From contig JAVJQA010000052.1 of the NCBI GenBank assembly GCA_040218045.1, positions 1 through 64,000 on the forward strand: a stretch of 64,000 nucleotides of DNA. The letters run 5' to 3'. The notes below the pieces were generated by a model, which did not search any database, was not told where the DNA came from, and saw only the letters and a list, made by a program, of their open reading frames with translations. Numbering within the stretch: the stretch's first letter is position 1; the number at the start of each line of letters is the position of its first letter. This DNA comes from Marinoscillum sp040218045 (GTDB lineage Bacteria > Bacteroidota > Bacteroidia > Cytophagales > Cyclobacteriaceae). This document shows positions 55,369 through 62,724 of this stretch, in pieces. The translations under genes and the position numbers were made by a program.

Positions 55369-55716
55369 ATGAAAAGGAAATTCAAATTTTTGAAAATCGG
55401 GCTGTTGGTTGTGCTTTTTTTTGGTGTATTCGCCGCAATAGTCATGCTACTTTGGAACTGGTTGATGCCTGAATTATTTGGTCTTCCCCTGATCACTTTT
55501 TGGAAAGCCCTTGGATTGTTGGTACTATTTAAAATTCTATTTTCCGGTTTCAGGAGGCATCATGGTCACGGGCCTCCCTGGAGAAATCACTGGCAGCAAA
55601 AGTGGAAAAACATGCCAGATCACAAAAAACAAGAATGGAAACAAAAATTTACGGATAAATGGTGCCATAGTGAGAAACACCTGAAAGATGAGGATTATTC
55701 TAAGGAGGACGAATAG
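55369..55716 (+). CDS. Small membrane protein with His/Trp-rich charged tail, downstream of ECF sigma
   Basis: The 115-residue protein has two hydrophobic helices (LLVVLFFGVFAAIVMLLWNW and ITFWKALGLLVLFKILFSGF). A strongly charged cytoplasmic or periplasmic tail follows, rich in His and Trp (RRHHGHGPPWRNHWQQKW). Small proteins like this often follow ECF sigma factors in Bacteroidota, but no function is known to me. The 3-bp spacing suggests it is made with the sigma factor. It may hold it at the membrane or sense metal through its histidines. Both roles are inference. Confidence 0.65.
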   Translation: MKRKFKFLKIGLLVVLFFGVFAAIVMLLWNWLMPELFGLPLITFWKALGLLVLFKILFSGFRRHHGHGPPWRNHWQQKWKNMPDHKKQEWKQKFTDKWCHSEKHLKDEDYSKEDE

Positions 55717-55841
55717 TTTCCTTTGACCGAATACATTCATTGACCCAGATTCGCAATAGTCGCTGAAAAATATCTTGGCTATTTTCGCTACAGTCTGATC
55801 ATCATTTTATAGTTTTAAAGAACACCGCATATTCTTAAACT

Positions 55842-56075
55842 ATGGAAAAGTTCAACCTTCAATCGGGAGAGGATTACATTCAGCTCAATGACCTAATGAA
55901 AGTCCTTAATTGGGTAGCTTCTGGAGGAGAAGCAAAGCAACACATTTTGGAAGAACAGGTGTTAGTCAATGGAAATGTTGAAATGCGAATCAGACGTAAA
56001 CTGAAAGCTGGTGACACTGTGAGTTTCGGAAGTAATGAAGCAGAAATAGACTCATCGATCACTCCAACAAATTAA
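55842..56075 (+). CDS. Small S4-domain RNA-binding protein (YbcJ/YaaA type)
   Basis: The 77-residue stand-alone S4 domain reads YIQLNDLMKVLNWVASGGEAK, then QVLVNGNVEMRIRRKLKAGDTV. It is the usual alpha-L RNA-binding motif of the RNA-binding YbcJ family (DUF). It probably binds structured RNA such as rRNA or tRNA. It lies 31 bp before the DinB gene. Confidence 0.88.
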   Translation: MEKFNLQSGEDYIQLNDLMKVLNWVASGGEAKQHILEEQVLVNGNVEMRIRRKLKAGDTVSFGSNEAEIDSSITPTN

Positions 56076-56105
56076 GTACTAAGGCATAAAAGGTCATAGG
56101 AACAA

Positions 56106-56669
56106 ATGACAGATCAGGAATTGAACAATTTGAAATATCCGGTTGGGAAATTCACCGCACCGGAGGTCTTCACTTCACCACAAATTGGTCAATGGATCGA
56201 TACCATTGCTCAGTTTCCCCTTAAAATCACAAACCTGACCAAAGATCTTTCGCAAGAAGAACTAAACTGGAAATACCGCCCCGAAGGGTGGACAATCAAA
56301 CAGGTAGTCCACCACTGCGGAGATAGTCACATCAATAGCCTTGTTAGGTTCAAACTCGCATTAACAGAAGAAGTACCTGACATTCGTCCTTACCACGAGG
56401 ACCGGTGGGCTCAGCTAAATGATTCTCTGGATGATGATATTTCTGATGCTTTAGGGTTACTTACACACCTTCATGCCAAATGGCACAAACTACTCCGTTC
56501 ATTAAACCCTGAAGAGCTTAAAAGAAAATACAGACATCCTGAGCATGGACGGATTTTCACTCTGGAAGAGACTATCGGCATCTATGCCTGGCATTGTGAG
56601 CATCACGAAGCTCATATCAAACAAGCACTGGCAAACAAGGGGAAGTTTAATGCTACTGACGTTACTTAG
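56106..56669 (+). CDS. DinB/YfiT-family metal-dependent hydrolase or transferase
   Basis: The 187-residue four-helix DinB-fold protein resembles YfiT/BstA (putative bacillithiol S-transferase). The three metal-binding histidines fit VVHHCGDSHINS and WHCEHHEAHI. The N-terminal FTAPEVFTSPQIGQWIDTI and RPEGWTIKQVVHH are family marks. Likely a detoxifying thiol transferase. The thiol co-substrate in this organism is not visible from the window. Confidence 0.88.
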   Translation: MTDQELNNLKYPVGKFTAPEVFTSPQIGQWIDTIAQFPLKITNLTKDLSQEELNWKYRPEGWTIKQVVHHCGDSHINSLVRFKLALTEEVPDIRPYHEDRWAQLNDSLDDDISDALGLLTHLHAKWHKLLRSLNPEELKRKYRHPEHGRIFTLEETIGIYAWHCEHHEAHIKQALANKGKFNATDVT

Positions 56670-56734
56670 AGTCTGTCTATAAAGTCCTCTGCCTGCGTTA
56701 CACTTGCACGAAAATACTCCGCTTCGGCGGATCG

Positions 56735-56760
56735 GTTTACCAGAGTAAACTGCGTTTTTT
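56735..56760 (+). terminator. Terminator downstream of the DinB gene
   Basis: Stem GTTTAC / GTAAAC with loop CAGA, then TGCG and TTTTTT, about 65 bp after the stop. A second short hairpin, CCGC-TTCG-GCGG, lies just before it (56719-56730). Confidence 0.6.
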
Positions 56761-56814
56761 CGGACTTCACAAGCCTTGCCAGTGAACTTTCTAGCTAAGA
56801 CTCTTAGTTTATGG

Positions 56815-56866
56815 ACAAGTACCACTTAGTTTTCATCTTCGTACTATCATCGCAGGTGGTACTTGT
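56815..56866. repeat. 11-bp inverted repeat between convergent genes
   Basis: ACAAGTACCAC (56815-56825) and GTGGTACTTGT (56856-56866) match perfectly, with a 30-bp loop. It stands between the convergent DinB and propeller-MCP genes. It may mark the end of the minus-strand transcript, but there is no T-tract. Confidence 0.6.
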
Positions 56867-56885
56867 AAAGTAGGATGAATCAATC

Positions 56886-59800
56886 TCACATAAGCCTAAA
56901 CTTGGCCACCTTATCCTTCAAGCCTTCTACAATCTCCGAAACGTCCTTTGTCTTCTGGGTGTACTCGGACATTCCAGAGCTCAGTTCCGAAGAAGAACTG
57001 GCGATTTCCTCAGTACCTGAAGCAGTCTGCTCAGATATGACGACCACACCTTCCATAAGCTCTACTACTTTACTAACATCTTGTGTCTGCTGCCTGGTAG
57101 CACCAACAATCCGCTCAGACAACCGCAAGGTCTCAGAGTAAGACGCTGCCAGTTCTTCAAAAGACACAGAAGCATGCTTGGAAGCTTCAGCTCCACCCTC
57201 AATACTTCTGGCCATATCTTTTATGAGGTTGGACGTGGAAGTAATTGCTCCCTGCACCTCCTCTATCATAGACTCTATATCGCTGGTTGAGTTGCCGGAA
57301 TCCTCGGCAAGCTTTCTGATCTGCTCTGCTACCACAGAGAAACCGCGTCCTGACTCCCCGGCCTTGGCTGCTTCAATAGCAGCATTCAACGCCAGCATAT
57401 TGGTTTGCCCGGCAATTTCTTTAATGATATTCAGGACTATTGAGATTTCTTCTGATTTTTTGGAAAGCACATCGATTGACCTACTTGTTTCCTCAGATAC
57501 AGATGTGATCAGCTTCATACTATCATCTACTTTCTCAATGAGGTTTTTTCCTGAATCACTCTGCTCAACACCACGTATTGCTGCATCGTTGATCGATTCT
57601 GCCTGACTTCCCACTTCGGTTGAAAACTTAAGAATGCTCTCCAATATGTTAGAAGCCTCATCTATTCGTTGAACTTGATTTTGAGCTCCACGGCTCATCT
57701 CCGCTATGGAGGAAGCGATTTCTTTGGTGCTTACGTTCATCTCTTCACTTGTCACCATCATTTCATCAGATGAATTGCCAATTCTTTCGGTCTGTCCGAT
57801 AATATCTTCTAGCAAGAGTGACAAATTGTTCAAAGCTGTATTGAGATTATCTGTAATCCTTTTTACGTCACCTTTGGCTTGACCGTCGTATCGTTTACTT
57901 AAATCACTCTCGGCCATGGAATTCACCACGGTGTTAATCGCATTAAAAGGTGTAAGTATGGAGTCAAAAAGCTTATTGATAGATTCCCCAAGCGCTTTCC
58001 ACTCGCCTTCTTTACTTTCAGTATCGATTCTGGCACTAAAGTTCCCCGACTCTACAGCTTCCCTGATCACGAAATTGGTATCATCTATAGCGCCCTGTAG
58101 GCTAGCTTGCTGTGCCTGAAGCACTTCATTCTGAGCCAACACCTGAGAAGTAGCTTCATCTACCTTGTCCTGGAGCAATTGCTTTTGGAGCTTGATCTGC
58201 TGCTGTCTCCACCTTGTAATTAAGATAGTTGCCCCAATAACCATAGCAATGACCAACAGCCTGAACCACCACGTAGCCCACCATGGAGGCAGTACGGTAA
58301 GCTTGAGTGTTCGTTCGTTTTCAGACCAAACCCCATCACTATTGGTTCCTTGAATCCTTAACAGGTAGTCATCCGGATCCAGGTTGGTATACCTGGCTTG
58401 CCTGTCAGATGCATTCGTATAGATCCAATCCTCATTAAACCCTTCGAGCTTGTACCTGTATTGGTTTGAGGCTGGTGAAGTAAAATCAAGAGATGAGAAC
58501 TCAATGGCCAAGACGTTCTGCTTATACTTCAGGATCAATTCCTCCAAATTCACAACAGAAGAATTGATGAGTTTGGTGCCATCCCTTTGAACATAATCAG
58601 AAAGTGAAATGTCAAATAACCGGATATCGGTAATTTCTACCTGAGGATTGTATGTACTCAAGGTCACTTCATCTGGATGAAAATCATTCAACCCCTTAAT
58701 ACCTCCAAAATACATTCGGCCTGATTTTGTAGTAACTGAAGCCGTATAGTTAAACTCGGTACCCTGAAGGCCATCTGACTTTGAGAAATTGATTACTTCT
58801 TTGGTTTGAGGATTGTACTTGCTAAGTCCTTTGTTGGTACTGATCCAGAGATTTCCCTTGTTGTCCTCTTCTATTCCATTGATTACGGGATTTGAAAGCA
58901 GACTGGAAACATCAGACCTGCGCATTTTCAAAGTCTTCAGATCAATTACGGCCATTCCTTCTGCCGTACCTACCCACAAATTGCCGAGCTTATCCTCATG
59001 AAGTGTCCGTATGTTGTTATTTGGAAGGGAAGTCGAATCATCGGGATCGTTTTCATAAACGGTAAAAACCTCTTTATTCCTATCAAACAAATTAAGTCCT
59101 CCAACTTCAGTACCTACCCAAAAGTTGTTCTTCGAATCTTCAAAAAGAGTCATCACCAGATTGTTGCTCAATGATCCTGGCTTTTCCGATGCCTGGTAAT
59201 GATGAAAGCCATCAATTCCCGGATCATACTTTGCCAATCCACCACCCAGTTCACCCAACCAGATGACTCCCTGGCTGTCTTCCATGACCGTCCAAATGTT
59301 TTTACTGTTCAAACTAAAGGGGTTGTCAGGGTCTGGCAAGTAGCGCTTAAACCTTCCAGTGCGCCTATCCAATCTATTAATGCCCCCGGCATATGTTCCT
59401 ACCCATATTTGGCCTTGAGAATCCTCCTCCAATGCAATAGCGACGTTGCTGCTTATTGAGTATCGATCATTAGGGTTATTCCTGTAATGTGTAAACTGTC
59501 CTGTTTTTGGGTTTAAGACATCCAAACCTCCCCCATCTGTACCTATCCAAACCAAGCCATCGCGTGATTCATCTACTTCTATTACAGAGTTAAAACTCAA
59601 ACTGTTTTGTTCACCCGGCACTTGTGACCATGTGTGAAATTTAGACCTGTTTTTACTATAAATATTAACTCCACCACGGAAAGTGCTAATCCAGATCACA
59701 CCCGAATCATCTTCCCTAATCTCATATATCGCGTCACTCGAAAGGCTTTCAGGATCGAGCAAACTTGATTTCATATTGGCAAACCGACGTGTTGTGGGAT

Positions 59801-60671
59801 TATAAATATCGATCCCCTGGCCGTCTGTACCAATCATAATGTTCCCACTTTTATCTTCATAAAATGCAGTGACAATCATCAAAGAAAGGCCATTGTTAGT
59901 AGTGAAGTATTCAAACTCCCCAGTTGCAATATTGAATTTGATAGCTCCGGTACCATCTGTCCCTATCCATAGGTTGCCTCTGGAATCTTTGAATAATGGT
60001 TTTCTATTGGTCTCATTTGGACTAAATGCTGGATCATACTTAAACCTGGTGAAAGTGCGGGTTTTGAAATCAAAGCGGTCAATAGCATGCGTGTGAGTAC
60101 CTACCCAATAAGTATTTTCTCCTTCAGGTAATATGCTCAGAACTGTGTTGTTAGAGATAGACTTTGGATTGTCCGGGTTATGGGTCTTAATATCCAATAC
60201 ATCCCTTTTTATATCATAAATGCCTAAACCACCGCCTTGAAGTGCAATCAAGACATTAGTACCATCCATCAGAATTTGCTTGGCCGTGGAGTTCGAAAGT
60301 CTCTCCGGGTCAAATCTTGAAAATGACTCAGTCTCCCAATTAAAAATCGAGATCCCGCCATTTCGTACTCCAGCCCAAATTCGCCCTTCAGCATCTTCTG
60401 CAATGGAGGAGATCACATTACCACTTATCGTAGTGGAATCATCCTGATCATACCGGTACACTTTTAGCTTGTATCCGTCGTATCGATTCAGGCCGTCCAT
60501 GGTACCTATCCAAACAAACCCTCGGGAATCCTTAAAAGTACAATTCACAGTACCCGTGGAAAGACCTTCGTCAGTGGTTAGATGGGTAAACTTCCAATCC
60601 GTTTGACCAGAAAGATCAAGACAAACAACACTTAATATTAGTATGACAGATACTCTTAGGGTGGACATCAT
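56886..60671 (-). CDS. Propeller (Reg_prop/Y_Y_Y) sensor fused to HAMP and methyl-accepting chemotaxis signalling domain
   Basis: Membrane receptor of 1261 residues. The start at 60671 gives signal peptide MMSTLRVSVILILSVVCLDL. A long series of Reg_prop repeats follows (DSRGFVWIGTMDGLNRYDGY, DAEGRIWAGVRNGGISIF and so on, to about 690), making two periplasmic propellers. A Y_Y_Y domain (about 715-790), one span (WWFRLLVIAMVIGATILIT, about 800-820), HAMP-like linkers (ESGNFSARIDTESKEGEW; MAESDLSKRYDGQAKGDVKR) and a full MCP signalling hairpin complete it. The hairpin tip is AGQTNMLALNAAIEAAKAGE. The sensor half is that of glycan-sensing hybrid kinases, but the output is chemotaxis-type. No che genes are in the window. 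It may steer gliding or another Che-like array toward a glycan. Confidence 0.92.
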   Translation of the reverse strand: MMSTLRVSVILILSVVCLDLSGQTDWKFTHLTTDEGLSTGTVNCTFKDSRGFVWIGTMDGLNRYDGYKLKVYRYDQDDSTTISGNVISSIAEDAEGRIWAGVRNGGISIFNWETESFSRFDPERLSNSTAKQILMDGTNVLIALQGGGLGIYDIKRDVLDIKTHNPDNPKSISNNTVLSILPEGENTYWVGTHTHAIDRFDFKTRTFTRFKYDPAFSPNETNRKPLFKDSRGNLWIGTDGTGAIKFNIATGEFEYFTTNNGLSLMIVTAFYEDKSGNIMIGTDGQGIDIYNPTTRRFANMKSSLLDPESLSSDAIYEIREDDSGVIWISTFRGGVNIYSKNRSKFHTWSQVPGEQNSLSFNSVIEVDESRDGLVWIGTDGGGLDVLNPKTGQFTHYRNNPNDRYSISSNVAIALEEDSQGQIWVGTYAGGINRLDRRTGRFKRYLPDPDNPFSLNSKNIWTVMEDSQGVIWLGELGGGLAKYDPGIDGFHHYQASEKPGSLSNNLVMTLFEDSKNNFWVGTEVGGLNLFDRNKEVFTVYENDPDDSTSLPNNNIRTLHEDKLGNLWVGTAEGMAVIDLKTLKMRRSDVSSLLSNPVINGIEEDNKGNLWISTNKGLSKYNPQTKEVINFSKSDGLQGTEFNYTASVTTKSGRMYFGGIKGLNDFHPDEVTLSTYNPQVEITDIRLFDISLSDYVQRDGTKLINSSVVNLEELILKYKQNVLAIEFSSLDFTSPASNQYRYKLEGFNEDWIYTNASDRQARYTNLDPDDYLLRIQGTNSDGVWSENERTLKLTVLPPWWATWWFRLLVIAMVIGATILITRWRQQQIKLQKQLLQDKVDEATSQVLAQNEVLQAQQASLQGAIDDTNFVIREAVESGNFSARIDTESKEGEWKALGESINKLFDSILTPFNAINTVVNSMAESDLSKRYDGQAKGDVKRITDNLNTALNNLSLLLEDIIGQTERIGNSSDEMMVTSEEMNVSTKEIASSIAEMSRGAQNQVQRIDEASNILESILKFSTEVGSQAESINDAAIRGVEQSDSGKNLIEKVDDSMKLITSVSEETSRSIDVLSKKSEEISIVLNIIKEIAGQTNMLALNAAIEAAKAGESGRGFSVVAEQIRKLAEDSGNSTSDIESMIEEVQGAITSTSNLIKDMARSIEGGAEASKHASVSFEELAASYSETLRLSERIVGATRQQTQDVSKVVELMEGVVVISEQTASGTEEIASSSSELSSGMSEYTQKTKDVSEIVEGLKDKVAKFRLM

Positions 60672-60893
60672 TTTGGACTCGTTAATGCTGGAAACCAATA
60701 TAGCTGTTCACAATAAATTTACAGCGACTTAATTGACTAACCTAAGGAATTTGAAGGTGAGAGTGGATTTGTTTGATATGAAATCAATTGAACCTATCTC
60801 ATGTGCATGTAAATTATCAAATCATAAAAACATAAAAAGCCCTGACTCTATTTGTCTTTGAGTAAATTGGTCTGTGATCCTAATTATAAACCT

Positions 60894-61361
60894 ATGGAAG
60901 AATACTCTGCAAAGTCAGCGCTCAACGTACTAAGAATAATCCATTTTGCACTAATGGCAGGATTAATCATTTTTGGAACTGTGGTGACCTATTTGATCCT
61001 CTCAGGTAGCACTTCTGCGGATCAGGGGATGGACATTATTAAATATTTGCCCGGTCTGATGTTTCTCACGGTTGTACCATTTTCTTCCTTTATGTTCAGG
61101 AAAAACCTGGATCCAATTAAAAAACCAGTGTCTTCCCTCAAGGACAAATTAGCGGCTTATCAAACTGCTCACATTGTAAGAATGGCCTCTTTTGAAGCGG
61201 TAGGGCTCTTTGCTGTGGTGACCTGCTTTGTTACTAGTACGCTATTGAATTTAGGGGTATTGGCCATTGTGCTGGCATTTTTTATTATAAAAACACCAAG
61301 TGTTTCGCAACTGGAAAATAACCCTGGTTTGACTCAGGAGGAAAAGAATCAATTGGAATAA
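60894..61361 (+). CDS. Four-helix membrane protein, unknown function
   Basis: The 155-residue protein starts at ATG 60894; the frame from TTG 60852 adds 14 residues without support. Four hydrophobic helices are seen: IIHFALMAGLIIFGTVVTYL, YLPGLMFLTVVPFSSFMF, ASFEAVGLFAVVTCFVTSTL and LGVLAIVLAFFIIKTPS. A charged loop (KDKLAAYQTAHIVRM) joins the second and third. Similar short proteins are common in Bacteroidota without a known role. It stands alone, and the large repeat block begins about 80 bp after its stop. Confidence 0.75.
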   Translation: MEEYSAKSALNVLRIIHFALMAGLIIFGTVVTYLILSGSTSADQGMDIIKYLPGLMFLTVVPFSSFMFRKNLDPIKKPVSSLKDKLAAYQTAHIVRMASFEAVGLFAVVTCFVTSTLLNLGVLAIVLAFFIIKTPSVSQLENNPGLTQEEKNQLE

Positions 61362-61467
61362 AAGCGGCTTCCAAAAAAAGAAAGCTTGTTAAGTGCTTCA
61401 ACTTGGCGGCAATGGTATTGTTGCCTGCTTCATTTTCGAATGAAACAAATATCAGCATTATAAATTC

Positions 61468-61670
61468 GACTGGATTCAGTTTGCAACTGATTCCACGAAT
61501 AGCAGGAAGTTTCTAAACTTCCTCTTCATCATGCAGCTTCAGGTACAAACTGAACCTAGAATCAGTCCTTTCTGGTTGACTCAATGAGATCCCTACGGGA
61601 TGACTTTCTTTTAAAACAAATATCATCTTGCAGTCATTTCGCCAGACATCTTAACGGAATAGAAGGTAGC
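61468..61670. repeat. Long direct repeat, copy 1 (about 203 bp)
   Basis: It begins GACTGGATTCAGTTT and ends AGAAGGTAGC, and matches 62289-62490 at roughly 85% by eye with only small gaps. It contains hairpins GGAAGTTT-CT-AAACTTCC and the near-palindrome GATCCCTACGGGATGAC (61588-61604). No reading frame is conserved between the copies. It bounds the left side of a block with two tandem arrays. The gap 61362-62724 (about 1.36 kb) holds no convincing gene. Confidence 0.85.
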
Positions 61671-61817
61671 ATCCGGTTCCAACTCAGTGACAACCATATT
61701 GCCGCCGGTTGTTTGAGCTTCATTTCAAAATGCCTTGTGCAATACAATATCCAATCAAGGGACTTCAAAAGCCTGCCTGCCGACAAAGGCAGGTTCCCTT
61801 ACCCACTTCAGAGGCGA

Positions 61818-61980
61818 CTGCAGTCACCTTTTAGCCAACTTGAGTCGCCTTTTTACTAACTGGAGTCGTCTTTTTGGGGAGTGGAGTCGGATAATTACTA
61901 ACTGAAGTCGCCTATTTACCGACCCGAGTTCCCTTTTTGGCGACTTGAGTCACCTTTTTACTGACTCGAGTCACCTATAG
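61818..61980. repeat. 21-bp tandem array A (about 7.8 units)
   Basis: Seven full units and one partial unit of exactly 21 bp run without gaps from 61818. The consensus is about CTNGAGTCGCCTTTTTACTG plus a final A. Individual units vary at 3-6 positions but the length is constant. Hairpins built on CCTGCC/GGCAGG lie on both sides (near 61775 and 61990). Confidence 0.88.
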
Positions 61981-62061
61981 GTTGCCTGCCCGGCAAGGCA
62001 GGGTTGCCTACCCCACTTCAGAAGCCTGCCTGCCGCAGGCAGGTACCCCTCCCACTTCAAA

Positions 62062-62250
62062 GGCCCATCGTTGGGGTAAATAGGCCCGACGTTGGGCCTT
62101 TTAGGTGCGGCGTTGGAGTAAAAAGGCCCGATGATGGAGTAAAAAGGCTCAACGATGCACCTTTTAGGCCCGGCGATGAGGTTAAAAGGTTCAACGATGG
62201 AGTAAAAAGGTCCGACGCTGAGGATAAAAGGCCCAAACGAGCATCTTTGA
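62062..62250. repeat. 21-bp tandem array B (9 units), opposite orientation to array A
   Basis: Nine units of exactly 21 bp, consensus GGCCCGACGATGGAGTAAAA plus a final A. On the reverse strand the consensus contains CCTTTTTACT, the same core as array A, so the two arrays are diverged inverted relatives. Between them lies a GC-rich hairpin, CCTGCCTGC/GCAGGCAGG (about 62026-62043). A frame of 130 codons crosses this array only because 21 is divisible by three. Confidence 0.88.
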
Positions 62251-62288
62251 AGTACCCCTGGCTCTCATCAATAGTAAATGCACAACTG

Positions 62289-62490
62289 GACTGGATTCAG
62301 TTTCCAACTGAATTCACGAATAGCCGGAAGTTTCTAAACTTCCACTTCATGATTCAGCTTCAGTTGCAAACTGAAGCTAGAGCCAGTCCTTTCTAGTTTA
62401 CTCCATGAGATCCCTACGGGATGACTTCTTTAAAAACAAATATCAACATTACAGTCATGTCGCCAGACATCTTAACGTGTAGAAGGTAGC
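62289..62490. repeat. Long direct repeat, copy 2 (about 202 bp)
   Basis: Second copy of 61468-61670, in the same orientation, with the same hairpins (GGAAGTTT-CT-AAACTTCC; GATCCCTACGGGATGAC at 62409-62425). Together the two copies bracket the paired tandem arrays. Downstream, 62491-62724 is plain intergenic DNA leading to the esterase gene, with no clear signal seen. Confidence 0.85.
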
Positions 62491-62724
62491 TCCCTCCAGG
62501 ATGACTCAGGGTCCACAATGGCATTTCACCGTTAATGAACCGCAGATCCCCCGGTCTTCAAATTTCGCACTTGTTAAACCCTTTTTAACGACTTAATCTC
62601 CGCTCGCTGGGAAGTTGTAAGGGAATCATAACCGGTCAGTAACCCCATTGTAAGCGCTAAACGCCCTCTACAGAGGCCCACTTCCAGTTTATTACCTATA
62701 CAACTACAAATACTTACAACAGAT

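Noticed and set aside
56815..56866. Terminator of the propeller-MCP gene
   Set aside because: The 11-bp inverted repeat has a 30-base loop and no T-tract on either strand, so it is listed only as a repeat.
61818..62250. CRISPR array
   Set aside because: Units are contiguous and degenerate with no unique spacers between them, and no cas genes are present.
62004..62396. A 130-codon plus-strand frame with heptapeptide repeats (GVKRPDD-like)
   Set aside because: It only reads through the 21-bp tandem array, whose unit length is divisible by three. Units differ freely at codon positions and there is no start context or family match.
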